A stretch of 64,000 nucleotides of DNA from Gammaproteobacteria bacterium (lineage in GTDB: Bacteria > Pseudomonadota > Gammaproteobacteria > Xanthomonadales > SZUA-36). Shown here in pieces: positions 56,181-64,000 of this stretch. The stretch lies in NCBI GenBank assembly GCA_030428105.1, contig JAUIBE010000013.1, positions 1-64,000 of the forward strand, given 5' to 3'. A program made the translations under genes and the position numbers. The first letter of the stretch is position 1, and every line of letters begins with the position of its first letter. The notes under the pieces were generated by a model, which saw only the letters and a program-made list of their open reading frames with translations, did no database searches and was not told the origin of the DNA.

Positions 56181-57038
56181 ATGTACAGGAAGTATGCAAA
56201 CGCAGTCATTGGCTGCCTGCTGATGGCGTATGGAAGCGCCGCGATCGCACAGGAAGAACTCCTGTGGCGCGAGGTTGCGGCCGAAAACCTGGTGTTCATG
56301 GAACTGCCGGGCGGCACCGTCACCATCGAGTTAAATCCCGAATTTGCGCCGAAAACGGTCCAGCAATTCCGCGAACTGGTGGACGAGCGGTTCTTCGACG
56401 GCCTGGGCTTTTACCGCGTGATCGACGGCTTCGTCGCCCAGGGCGGCGATGGCAGCGACCTGGGCGAGTTGAGCGACAAGCCCACCATCAAGGCCGAATT
56501 CGAGCGCGAGTTTGACGAGGAGATGCCCTGGGAGCCGGCCCAGGATCCCGACCTGTTCGCGCCGCAAACCGGCTTCGTCAACGGCTTTCCCGCCGCCCGT
56601 GACCCCGACGCCAACGAAGTGTGGCTGACCCATTGCCCTGGCATGTTGGCTATGGCGCGCAACAACGACAAGGACTCCAGCCGTTCAGATTTCTACATCG
56701 TGATCGGCCAGGCGCCGCGTTACCTCGACCGCAACATGAACGTATTCGGCCGCGTCATTCACGGCATGGACGCGGTGCAGAAAATTGAGCGCGGGCCTGA
56801 AGACAACAACGGCATTTTCCGCGACGAAACCCGCATCACCCGCATTCGCGGCATGCGCATGGCCACCGCCATAGACGAGTCCGAGCGCATGTCCGCCTAC
56901 GTGGTGGACACCCACAGCCCCGGTTTCGAGGACTTGCTGGACGCCCGCCGCGACCGTCGCCAGGATTTCTTCCACCGCAAGCCACCCAAGGTCCTTGACG
57001 TGTGCCAGGTACCCCTGGCCGTGCGGCTCACCAAGTAA
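56181..57038 (+). CDS. Secreted cyclophilin-type peptidyl-prolyl isomerase
   Basis: 285 aa from the ATG at 56181, with GGGGG upstream; a longer open frame reaching into the previous gene is rejected. Signal peptide to about residue 23. Core motifs GTVTIELNPEFAPKTVQQFREL, FFDGLGFYRVIDGFVAQGGD, MLAMARNNDKDSSRSDFYIV and NVFGRVIHGMDAV are those of periplasmic cyclophilins. Two insertions and a long C-tail make it larger than PpiA (190 aa). Helps fold exported proteins, which fits the many secreted enzymes here. Confidence 0.92.
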   Translation: MYRKYANAVIGCLLMAYGSAAIAQEELLWREVAAENLVFMELPGGTVTIELNPEFAPKTVQQFRELVDERFFDGLGFYRVIDGFVAQGGDGSDLGELSDKPTIKAEFEREFDEEMPWEPAQDPDLFAPQTGFVNGFPAARDPDANEVWLTHCPGMLAMARNNDKDSSRSDFYIVIGQAPRYLDRNMNVFGRVIHGMDAVQKIERGPEDNNGIFRDETRITRIRGMRMATAIDESERMSAYVVDTHSPGFEDLLDARRDRRQDFFHRKPPKVLDVCQVPLAVRLTK

Positions 57039-57119
57039 GCGCCCAATTTCGTCATCCCGGAAAAGCGCCTGGTGTTGAGCGCGTAACAGCGCCCACGCCA
57101 TCACGGAAGCTCGACTCTC

Positions 57120-57647
57120 CGTCATCCCGGAAAGCCGAGTAGGCTTATCCGGGACCCACCGGTGGAGCAGAAGAATTACCTGAGTGGCACACAAGTGGCC
57201 GCCCCAACCAGGGGTTTCACCCGCGTGTCTGCTTGAATGGCCTCAAGGCGCACCTGAAGTTTCACTTCAGACTCGCCTTGGCCTACCCGCCCAGCTCGTT
57301 GCGTTTTGTGGGCGCGGCCATACAGCATGTCCCTATGCTGGATGGCCTAACCGGGCGTCCCTGCCCGGTTGCCCAGTCTCTACACTCCCTGAGCGGCATC
57401 CGAGCTTAAGGCCACGGGGTAAAACCCCTGGTTGTGTCGGCCCCGGAGGCGCATGCGTTTCAAGCCGTGGGATGGGGTGCTTCCCCCGCGACCTTAAATT
57501 ACAGGACGTAATTTAAGAGCTACAGGGATGTATTTATGCGTGTCGCGGGGGGAGCACCCCATTCCGCGGCCACACTTCTACCCCCATGCAACACTTCTGC
57601 TCAGCCGGTGGGTCCCGGATGGGCCTATTCGGCCTACCGGGATGACG
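57120..57647. repeat. Nested inverted-repeat (cruciform) element, 528 bp
   Basis: Outer arms of 54 bases (57120-57173 and 57594-57647) match in inverted orientation at 47 of 54 positions. Inside are a 17-base inverted pair (57206-57222 with 57417-57433, one mismatch) and a 29-base pair (57464-57492 with 57542-57570, three mismatches, all G-U compatible in RNA). Between them sit small perfect hairpins: 57239-57283, 57316-57347, 57349-57370 and 57493-57517. No transposase or ORF is inside. It could be a non-autonomous mobile element, a structured RNA or both; no target duplication was found. Confidence 0.8.
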
Positions 57648-57651
57648 AGAA

Positions 57652-57675
57652 TCGCGGCGAGGGCGCCGCTCCTAC
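57652..57675. repeat. REP unit, identical to the one at 17257
   Basis: TCGCGGCGAGGGCGCCGCTC-CTAC, a 24-base exact copy of 17257-17280, four bases after the nested-hairpin element and 25 bases before the stop of the aldo/keto reductase gene. Confidence 0.85.
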
Positions 57676-57699
57676 CCCCTATACAAGCCGCAGCAAGTG

Positions 57700-58629
57700 C
57701 TATCCCAGCGAATCGAAATACCGCTCCATTTCCTGGCGTTCGTCGGCGGTGGGCAAGCGCCCCTGCATGGCGCCCATGTTGTCTTCCAGGTGGTGGAGTT
57801 TGGAGGTGGCCGGGATCACGCAGGTCACTGCCGGGTGCGAGGTCACCCACTTGAGGAAGAACTGGGCCCAGCTCTGGCAGCCAAAATCGGCGACAAAACC
57901 GGGCAGCGGCTTGCCGCGTACACGGCTGAACAGGCTGCCGCCCTGGAAGGCGCGGTTGATGATCACCGCCTTGCCGTGTTCCTGCGCCAGCGGCAAAAGC
58001 GATGCCTCGGCGCCGCGATTGCCCAGGCTGTAGGTGAACTGCACGAAGTCGAAGGGCTGGTGGCGCACCAGCTCGGCAAATTCCTGGTGGCGCGAACCGT
58101 GGGAAGTAGTGATTCCGGTGTAGCGCAGCCGGCCTTCTTCCTTCCAGCGGGTGAGCCATTGCAGGTGGGTGGACCAGTCGACCAGGTTGTGCACCTGCAG
58201 CAGATCGAAGCTTGAAACGCCCCACAGGCGCTCGGCTTCCTCCATCTGCTGGATGCCCGCCTGGCGGCCGCTGGTCCACACCTTGGTGGCAGAAAACAGC
58301 GTTGGCGTGTCGCCGATATCCGCCAGCGCCTGGCCGATGGCGGCCTGCGCGTTGCCATACATGGGGGATGAATCCACCATGCCGCCACCCAGTTCGAAGA
58401 ACTTGCGTAAAACATCGGTGCAATTGCTGCGGCCGGCAACGTTGGAGGCCGGCACGTCAAAACTTTGCCACGAGCCGATGCCTATGGTGGGAATGTCCTC
58501 GCCACTGGACGGAATCGGCTTGCGAATAATGGCCGGGGCGGCCAGGGCGTTCGCGCCGCACCCCAGCGCCAGGCCTGCGGCACCAATGGACTCGATCCAT
58601 TGCCTGCGTGTCATTGCTTTCATAAGCAT
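57700..58629 (-). CDS. Tat-exported aldo/keto reductase family protein
   Basis: 309 aa. The N-terminus TRRQWIESIGAAGLALGCG is a twin-arginine-type signal, unusual for this normally cytosolic NADPH-linked family. The catalytic tetrad is seen as the Asp region before GGGMVDSSPMYGNAQ (Tyr), SATKVW (Lys) and LLQVHNLVDW (His). IPATSKLHHLEDN is the usual cofactor-binding end. Start read at 58629; ATGs at 58623 and 58614 are alternatives. Substrate unknown. Confidence 0.86.
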   Translation of the reverse strand: MLMKAMTRRQWIESIGAAGLALGCGANALAAPAIIRKPIPSSGEDIPTIGIGSWQSFDVPASNVAGRSNCTDVLRKFFELGGGMVDSSPMYGNAQAAIGQALADIGDTPTLFSATKVWTSGRQAGIQQMEEAERLWGVSSFDLLQVHNLVDWSTHLQWLTRWKEEGRLRYTGITTSHGSRHQEFAELVRHQPFDFVQFTYSLGNRGAEASLLPLAQEHGKAVIINRAFQGGSLFSRVRGKPLPGFVADFGCQSWAQFFLKWVTSHPAVTCVIPATSKLHHLEDNMGAMQGRLPTADERQEMERYFDSLG

Positions 58630-58753
58630 CTATTTATCCAGCATTTCTCGACAAGGGAAAGGGCATTTGAGCCAAAAAGCACAATCGGCGAGGCAAGTGG
58701 GGCGCAAGCAGTGAGATAATCGACGGTCTATTTGAAAAACCAGGTATCCAGGC

Positions 58754-60856
58754 ATGACAAAGAATTTGACCCTGGCGGCGATGATGCTGCTGAGCTTGTT
58801 TGTGACCATTGGCTGCGACCGCGCGGAAGCGCCCGCCGAACCCACGGCGGCTGCACCCGCAGAACCGCCCACAGCTGAGCCCGCGGCGCAGACTACCCTC
58901 CTCTCCGGTGTGCACCTTGACGCCATGGATACCTCGGTACGCCCGGTGGACGACTTCTACCAGTTCGTCAATGGCCGCTGGTTGGATGAAACCCCGATTC
59001 CCGGCATCTATTCCGGTTACACCGTTTACCACCAGGTGTACGAGAAAGCCGAGCGGGCGCTGAAGGAAATCATCGAGGAAGCCGCGCAAAGCCCCGAACC
59101 AGCGGGTAGCGAGCGCCAAAAAGTGGGCGATATCTACAACAGCTGGATGGATACCGAGACCATCAACGCGTTGGGCGTCGAGCCCGTGCAAGGTGAATTC
59201 GCGCTGATCGAGACCATCGAAGATTCGGCCAGCCTGACGCAGGTCATGGCCGCCCTGGAGCGCGATGGCTATGAAACCCCGATTACCTGGAGTGTTATCC
59301 CCGACCTGAAAGATTCTTCCACCCACGCAGCCTACATCTGGCAGGACGGGCTCACCATGCCCAACCGCGATTACTACCTGGAAGAAGACAATGAAAACTT
59401 CGCCGCCGCGCGCGAAGCGTTGCCCGGCTACATCACGGCCATGCTGGTGAAAGCCGGCTGGGATGCCGAACGCGCCGAGGCCGCTGCGGCAAGCGTTTAC
59501 GCCCTGGAAAACCAATTGGCGGAAATCCAGTGGGACGAGGTGCGCAATCGCGACCCGGAGAACATCTACAACCCCTACAGCGTTGAGGAACTCGCCAGCC
59601 TGGGCGACAACCTCAACTGGACCGCGCTGCGCGAAACCCTGGGCGTGGCCGGCCAGGACATGCTGGTGATTGGGCAGCCCAGCTACTTCGAAGGCCTGGA
59701 TGCCCTGTTTGCCTCGGTGCCGGCGGAAGACTGGAAAGCCTACTTCACCTTCCGCGTGCTCGACAGCCGCGGCGCGCACCTGGATGCAGAAACCGATGAC
59801 ATCCGCTTCAACTATCGCAGCCGGGTGCTCTCCGGCCAGGAAGAGCAGCAACCCCGCTGGAAACGCGGCGTGGCGCTGGTCAACGACATGTTGGGTGAGG
59901 CCGTGGGCAAGCTGTACGTGGAAGAGCACTTCCCGCCGGAAGCCAAGCAGCGCATGGAAGCAATGGTGGACAACATCATCGCCACCCTCAACGACGACCT
60001 CGAAACCCTGGAGTGGATGAGCCCGGAAACGCGCGACAAGGCGCGTGAAAAGCTGGCCACGTTCACCCCCAAGATCGGCTACCCGGATGAGTGGAAAGAC
60101 TACTCCGACCTGGAGATTGTTGAAGGCGACCACATGGGCAATGTACGCCGAGCCACCGCATGGGAGCACGCCCGCGACCTGGAGAAGCTGCAACAACCGG
60201 TCGACCGCAAAGAGTGGCTCATGACCCCGCAGACGGTGAACGCCTACTACGACCCCCTCAAGAACGAGATCGTGTTCCCGGCTGCGCGCCTGCAACCGCC
60301 GTTCTTCCAACTGGATGCCGATGACGCCATCAACTACGGCGCGGTCGGCGGCGTCATTGGCCACGAGATCAGCCACGGCTTTGATGACTCGGGCAGCAAG
60401 TTCGATGGCGATGGCAACCTGCAAAACTGGTGGACCGACGCCGATCGCAGCGCTTTCGAGGAAAAAACCAGCATGCTGATCGAGCAGTACAACGGCTATG
60501 AGCCGGTGGAAGGCATGAGCATCAACGGCGAGCTGACGCTGGGCGAAAACATTGGCGACCTGTCCGGCGTTGCCATGGCTTACCGTGCCTACATCCGCAG
60601 CCTGGGTGGCGAAGAGCCGCCGGTGATCGACGGCTTCACCGGCCCGCAACGCTTCTTCATCGGCTACGCCATGTCGCGCAAGGGCAAGTACCAGGAACAG
60701 GCGCGCATCAGCCGCCTGGCTTCAGACCCGCACTCGCCGCTGAAGTACCGCGTGAACGGCGTTTACCCCAACATCGATGCCTTCCACGAGGCATTCGGCA
60801 CCCGCGAGGGCGACGGCATGTGGCTGGCGCCGGCCGAGCGCGTTACGATCTGGTAA
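58754..60856 (+). CDS. M13-family (neprilysin/PepO-like) zinc metallopeptidase lipoprotein
   Basis: 700 aa. LFVTIGC gives a lipobox, followed by an Ala/Pro/Glu-rich linker. The catalytic domain has NAYYDPLKNEIVFPAARL, the zinc motif HEISH at 537-541 within VIGHEISHGFDDSG, and ENIGDLSGVAMAY with the third zinc ligand and the catalytic Asp. The C-terminus ends in W as in the family. Cleaves peptides of less than about 40 residues in the periplasm or at the surface. The next gene starts at the last base of its stop codon. Confidence 0.94.
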   Translation: MTKNLTLAAMMLLSLFVTIGCDRAEAPAEPTAAAPAEPPTAEPAAQTTLLSGVHLDAMDTSVRPVDDFYQFVNGRWLDETPIPGIYSGYTVYHQVYEKAERALKEIIEEAAQSPEPAGSERQKVGDIYNSWMDTETINALGVEPVQGEFALIETIEDSASLTQVMAALERDGYETPITWSVIPDLKDSSTHAAYIWQDGLTMPNRDYYLEEDNENFAAAREALPGYITAMLVKAGWDAERAEAAAASVYALENQLAEIQWDEVRNRDPENIYNPYSVEELASLGDNLNWTALRETLGVAGQDMLVIGQPSYFEGLDALFASVPAEDWKAYFTFRVLDSRGAHLDAETDDIRFNYRSRVLSGQEEQQPRWKRGVALVNDMLGEAVGKLYVEEHFPPEAKQRMEAMVDNIIATLNDDLETLEWMSPETRDKAREKLATFTPKIGYPDEWKDYSDLEIVEGDHMGNVRRATAWEHARDLEKLQQPVDRKEWLMTPQTVNAYYDPLKNEIVFPAARLQPPFFQLDADDAINYGAVGGVIGHEISHGFDDSGSKFDGDGNLQNWWTDADRSAFEEKTSMLIEQYNGYEPVEGMSINGELTLGENIGDLSGVAMAYRAYIRSLGGEEPPVIDGFTGPQRFFIGYAMSRKGKYQEQARISRLASDPHSPLKYRVNGVYPNIDAFHEAFGTREGDGMWLAPAERVTIW

Positions 60857-62652
60857 TGGAGGGTGAAACCGGGGCCGATCTGTACGCCATAGCCGACCTG
60901 GCAGGCCACGACCTGCCGGACGGCAACGTCATCGCGCGCAACCGCTGGACAGGGGCGCAAATGCCCCTGCCCGGCGAAGTCTTTAACGCGATCACGTATT
61001 GCGATGCGTTCCGCACCCTGGAGGGCCAGGTGGCTCACCTCGCAGGCCCCAACGCCCGCGGCAGAGAAGGCGAAATCCGCCAGATCCTGCAGGCGGTTAT
61101 CAACGGCGGGCTGATGCTGTCGGCGAAGGCGCTGGCGGCGCGCCTGGAAGCGAAGCCACCAACCCATGGAGACCGCCAGGCGGAAGTTGCCGTTCTCACC
61201 TGCGACCGCCCTCAAGCACTGGCCCGGCTACTGGGTTCGCTGCTCTCTCACGCCAATTTTGAGCGCATCGCCGGGCTTACGGTGGTGGATGACTCCCGCG
61301 ATGACGCGTCGCTGGCGGCCAATCGCTCTTCCATCGGAGCCGTTTCGGCCACGCTCAAGGCGCGCGGCTTTGGCCCGATCCGCCACTTCACCCCGACCGA
61401 TGCAGCAGCCCTGGTGGAACAGCTGGTCCAGCGCATGCCCGACCAGGAAACCGCGATTCGCTTCCTGCTCGACCGCCGCAACCGGGGCGGCTACGTAACC
61501 ACCGGCATCAGCCGCAACCTGGCGCAACTGCTCGCGGTCGGCCAGCCCCAGCTGGTATTTGACGACGATGTGCTGTGCCAGGTGTTCGATTCACCTGAGC
61601 GCGAACCAGGTATCGAGTTTTCGTCGCGCCAACGCGGTTGCCGGTTTTACAGGCAGGCGGCCGATTGGCAGGCGCTACAGGCCGGCGAGCGCACCTGCCC
61701 GGTATCGCGGCACCTGGAGGTGCTGGGGCGTTCATTGCCCGAAAGCCTGGGCGCGCTGCCTGGCGCCGCGCCCTCTGCGGCTGCTTTCGAGTTCGCCCAA
61801 CCCGCCTTTGCGCAACGGCTGGGTGCCGACAGCCGGGTGCTGGTGAGCCAATGCGGCAGCCTGGGCGACCCGGGTTCAGCCGGCGCCGAGTGGGTTGCCC
61901 TGTTGAAGCCCGAGGTTCGCAGCGCGTTGTTTGAAATGGCCGGCGACCTTTCGCAGTCGACGTTGGGGCGCAACTGCTGGCTGGGCAGAAGCCGGCCGGT
62001 GTTCGAGCCTCGCGCGGTCATGTCGCAGCTCACCGGGCTGGACAACAGCCAATACCTGCCGCCTTACTTCCCGCTGCACCGCGGCCAGGACAAGATTTTC
62101 GGCGCGATGGTCGAGTTCATCTACCCCGCCAACGTGGTGGCTGACCTGCCCTTCGCGATCCCTCACCTGCCCATGCCTGAACGCGCCTGGAGCGAGGGAA
62201 AAAGCCGGTTCAAGCTGTCCTTTTCGCTGGGTCATTTTCTTCACGACCACGTGACGGGGCTGCTTTCCAGCTGTGCCGCCAGCAGCCCCGGAATGCGCAA
62301 CCAGTGGCTCTCGAACCAGTTTCTCGACCTGGCGGACGCGCCCCGTGAGCGAATTGTTGAAGGCGCCGCCGACCACTGGACGCAACAGCGAATTGAGTGG
62401 CTCAAGCACCTGAGCCAGGCCCTGGAGCAAACAGCCAGCGGGTCCGAGGCGCAAACGCGCTTCCTGCAAGCCTCGATTCGCGATCTCCAGGCATGCAACA
62501 TCCGTGACTTCCACCGCGAGCCGTTTGCCGGGCCGCAGGGTGGCCCCAGCGGCGAAGCAGCGCTCGACTACTGGCGCGACGGGTGGCGCAACTTCGGCGA
62601 GGGGTTGGCGGCCTGGCCTGCCATTCGCGAGGCGGTAGCCGCGCTGAACTAG
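60856..62652 (+). CDS. Glycosyltransferase-A-fold-like protein with a PqqD-like N-terminal domain; function unknown
   Basis: 598 aa from the ATG at 60856, which overlaps the M13 stop (TAATG). Residues 1-100 resemble a small winged-helix PqqD/RRE-like domain (MPLPGEVFNAITYCDAFRTL, EIRQILQAVINGGLMLSAKA). From about 110 the sequence turns into a GT2-like Rossmann start (VAVLTCDRPQALARLLGSLL, LTVVDDSRDDASL), and LVFDDDVLCQVF at about 230 is a DxD metal/nucleotide-sugar motif. The C-terminal 300 residues (YFPLHRGQDKIFGAMVEFIY) are unassigned. No signal peptide. It may glycosylate a peptide or protein; no precursor gene was found nearby. Confidence 0.68.
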   Translation: MEGETGADLYAIADLAGHDLPDGNVIARNRWTGAQMPLPGEVFNAITYCDAFRTLEGQVAHLAGPNARGREGEIRQILQAVINGGLMLSAKALAARLEAKPPTHGDRQAEVAVLTCDRPQALARLLGSLLSHANFERIAGLTVVDDSRDDASLAANRSSIGAVSATLKARGFGPIRHFTPTDAAALVEQLVQRMPDQETAIRFLLDRRNRGGYVTTGISRNLAQLLAVGQPQLVFDDDVLCQVFDSPEREPGIEFSSRQRGCRFYRQAADWQALQAGERTCPVSRHLEVLGRSLPESLGALPGAAPSAAAFEFAQPAFAQRLGADSRVLVSQCGSLGDPGSAGAEWVALLKPEVRSALFEMAGDLSQSTLGRNCWLGRSRPVFEPRAVMSQLTGLDNSQYLPPYFPLHRGQDKIFGAMVEFIYPANVVADLPFAIPHLPMPERAWSEGKSRFKLSFSLGHFLHDHVTGLLSSCAASSPGMRNQWLSNQFLDLADAPRERIVEGAADHWTQQRIEWLKHLSQALEQTASGSEAQTRFLQASIRDLQACNIRDFHREPFAGPQGGPSGEAALDYWRDGWRNFGEGLAAWPAIREAVAALN

Positions 62653-62662
62653 GCCAAGGCGC

Positions 62663-64000
62663 TCAGTTGCCGAACTGCAGTTCGGCCAGCCGGGAATACA
62701 GCGCGTTGTCTGAAGACAGGCTCTGGTGGGTGCCCACCGCCACGATCTTGCCCTGGTCCATCACCACGATACGCCCGACTTTCTTCACCGTGGCCAGGCG
62801 GTGGGCAATGATGATGGTGGTGCGATTCTGCATCAGCTTTTCCAGCGCCTGCTGCACCAGCAACTCGCTTTCCGCATCCAGTGAGCTGGTGGCCTCGTCC
62901 AGCAACAGGATGGGCGGGTCCTTGAGGATGGCGCGGGCAATGGCAATGCGCTGCCTTTGCCCACCGGACAGGCGAATACCGCGCTCGCCCAGGTAGCTGT
63001 TGTAGCCCTCGGGCAGCGCCTCGATGAACTCGCTGGCCGCAGCGGCTTCCGCGGCGGCCCGCACCGCGTCATCATCAGCGTCCGGGCGGCCGAAGCGAAT
63101 ATTCTCCATGGCCGACTCGGCGAACAGCACGGTTTCCTGCGGCACCAGGCCGATCTGTTGGCGCAGCGCCACCGGGTCGAGACGGCTGATGTCGACCCCG
63201 TCCACCAGGATGCGGCCCGACTGGGCATCGTAGAAGCGCAACAGGAGCTGGAAGAAGGTGGTCTTGCCGGCCCCGGATGGGCCGACAATGGCCACGTTTT
63301 CGCCGGGCGCGATCTCCAGCGACAGCTCATCCAGCGCCGGCGTGTCCGGACGCGAGGGATAGCGGAAGTTGACGTTCTCGAATCGAATCGCGCCGCCAAC
63401 ATCGGCTGGCAGCACATGCGGATGATCCGGTGCGCGGATTTCGGGTTCGGCTTCCAGCAACTCGCTGAGGCGTTCCATGGCCCCGGCGCCACGCTGGATC
63501 TCGCCCCACAGGCTGCTAAGGGTGGCCACCGACGAGCCTACCACCAGGGCGTACATCAGGAACTGTCCCAGCTGGCCGCCGGTCATGTCACCAGCCAGCA
63601 CGGCGCGCGAACCCAGCCACAGGATCAGCGTCATGGTGCCAAACACCAGTGAAAACGCCATCCCGGAAAGGAATGCGTTTACCCGGATGCGCTTCACCGC
63701 GGTCTGGAAGGCGCTGATCACCGCCCCGGAGTAGCGCTTCACCTGCAGGTCTTCCAGGGTAAAGGCCTGCACCGTTTGCATGGCGTTAAGGGTTTCATCG
63801 GCCAGGCTGCTGGTATCTGCCACGCGGTCCTGCGACTGGCGCGAAAGGCTGCGAATGCGCCGCCCCACCAGGATCACCGGCAGCACTACGACCGGGATAC
63901 CGGCCAGGGTGTATGCGGCCATCTGCGGGCTGGTAATCACCAGCAGGATCAGGCCGCCCACCAGGTTCAGGCTGGAGCGCAGGGCAATGGAAAGACCCAC
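62663..64000 (-). CDS. ABC exporter with fused transmembrane and ATPase domains (MsbA/multidrug type), N-terminus beyond window
   Basis: 445 residues of the C-terminal part are visible. Membrane segments at the start (NLVGGLILLVITSPQMAAYT, AFLSGMAFSLVFGTMTLILW) are followed by the ATPase domain: Walker A GPSGAGKTTFF, Q-loop GLVPQETVLFAES, signature LSGGQRQRIAIARAI, Walker B ILLLDEATSSLD, H-loop IIIAHRLATV. A half-transporter that works as a dimer to export lipids, drugs or peptides. Convergent with the glycosyltransferase-like gene, ten bases apart. Confidence 0.93.
   Translation of the reverse strand: MGLSIALRSSLNLVGGLILLVITSPQMAAYTLAGIPVVVLPVILVGRRIRSLSRQSQDRVADTSSLADETLNAMQTVQAFTLEDLQVKRYSGAVISAFQTAVKRIRVNAFLSGMAFSLVFGTMTLILWLGSRAVLAGDMTGGQLGQFLMYALVVGSSVATLSSLWGEIQRGAGAMERLSELLEAEPEIRAPDHPHVLPADVGGAIRFENVNFRYPSRPDTPALDELSLEIAPGENVAIVGPSGAGKTTFFQLLLRFYDAQSGRILVDGVDISRLDPVALRQQIGLVPQETVLFAESAMENIRFGRPDADDDAVRAAAEAAAASEFIEALPEGYNSYLGERGIRLSGGQRQRIAIARAILKDPPILLLDEATSSLDAESELLVQQALEKLMQNRTTIIIAHRLATVKKVGRIVVMDQGKIVAVGTHQSLSSDNALYSRLAELQFGN

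Larger units (their letters stand above)
57039..57699. other. 661-base gene-free region filled with inverted repeats
   Basis: No open frame here has family similarity or a sensible start. It holds a lone CGTCATCCCGG-AAA copy at 57050, the nested-hairpin element at 57120-57647 and a REP unit at 57652-57675. Confidence 0.85.

Noticed and set aside
57184-57854. Short open frames inside the nested-hairpin region
   Set aside because: They are by-products of the inverted repeats, differ in every frame, lack ribosome sites and match no family I know.
58634-60649. 671-codon minus-strand open frame opposite the M13 peptidase
   Set aside because: The plus strand encodes a complete M13 protein with HEISH motif; the antisense frame is a codon-bias shadow.

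Overview
The window is 64 kb of GC-rich, densely coded chromosomal DNA with short intergenic gaps and many ATGA-type overlaps. Gene content points to a gammaproteobacterium, most likely of the Lysobacterales (Xanthomonadales) lineage, for example a Wenzhouxiangella-like marine or saline heterotroph. Supporting signs are a YerC/TrpR-like gene at the head of a compact hisGDCBHAFI operon with long-form hisG and fused hisB and hisIE, bioC divergent from comF, many DUF885/M13/S8 secreted peptidases, and REP repeats of the GTAGGAGCGGCGCCCTCGCCGCGA type. The lineage is inferred from memory of gene order, not from a search. I see no rRNA, CRISPR array, prophage, transposase or plasmid gene.

Layout. 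1-1.6 kb: the 3'-truncated end of a secreted sulfatase, then tRNA-Arg(CCG) with its terminator and two fragmentary copies of the tRNA 3' end. 1.8-11.3 kb: housekeeping genes (cytochrome c5, secreted nuclease, acpH, a hydrolase, zapE, bioC/comF, ubiA, tatD, acyl desaturase). 11.3-17.3 kb: two ABC-2 exporters (yadGH-like and natAB-like), a secreted TAP-like peptidase and a membrane-tethered peroxiredoxin. 17.3-20.1 kb: amidohydrolase, double-CDGSH protein, queD. 20.1-26.3 kb: a 4-hydroxyproline catabolic operon (deaminase, GntR regulator, D-hydroxyproline dehydrogenase, epimerase) that runs on into a secreted DUF885 peptidase and a DUF4399 protein. 26.4-27.2 kb: a DUF4097 protein. 27.4-34.8 kb: yerC-like regulator plus the whole histidine operon, behind a perfect palindromic operator candidate. 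34.8-44.6 kb: a large subtilisin-like protease with an alpha/beta hydrolase and a HEAT-like small protein, an MtfA-type peptidase, and a POT peptide importer paired with a DUF885 lipoprotein. 44.8-48.4 kb: M20 peptidase, sulfite-dehydrogenase-like molybdoenzyme and its cytochrome, an SRPBCC protein. 48.4-52.2 kb: CDF transporter, EgtD-like methyltransferase, Kef antiporter. 52.3-57.0 kb: ilvE, a structured RNA candidate, cspA, a NYN-LOTUS protein, dienelactone hydrolase, a hypothetical protein and a secreted cyclophilin. 57.0-57.7 kb: a gene-free, hairpin-rich element. 57.7-64 kb: Tat-type aldo/keto reductase, M13 lipoprotein peptidase, an unusual glycosyltransferase-like protein and an ABC exporter cut by the window end.

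Taken together, the region suggests a protein scavenger: secreted and envelope peptidases (S8, M13, DUF885 x2, TAP-like), a peptide importer, a cytosolic M20 peptidase and a hydroxyproline pathway could work in series on collagen-like or other peptides. Most individual genes belong to known families. The least explained items are the nested-hairpin element at 57.12-57.65 kb, whose small hairpins repeat an AGGGA[CT] loop resembling CsrA/RsmA sites, and the terminator-bounded structured RNA candidate at 53.37-53.64 kb. All calls are by reading; no database search was run.
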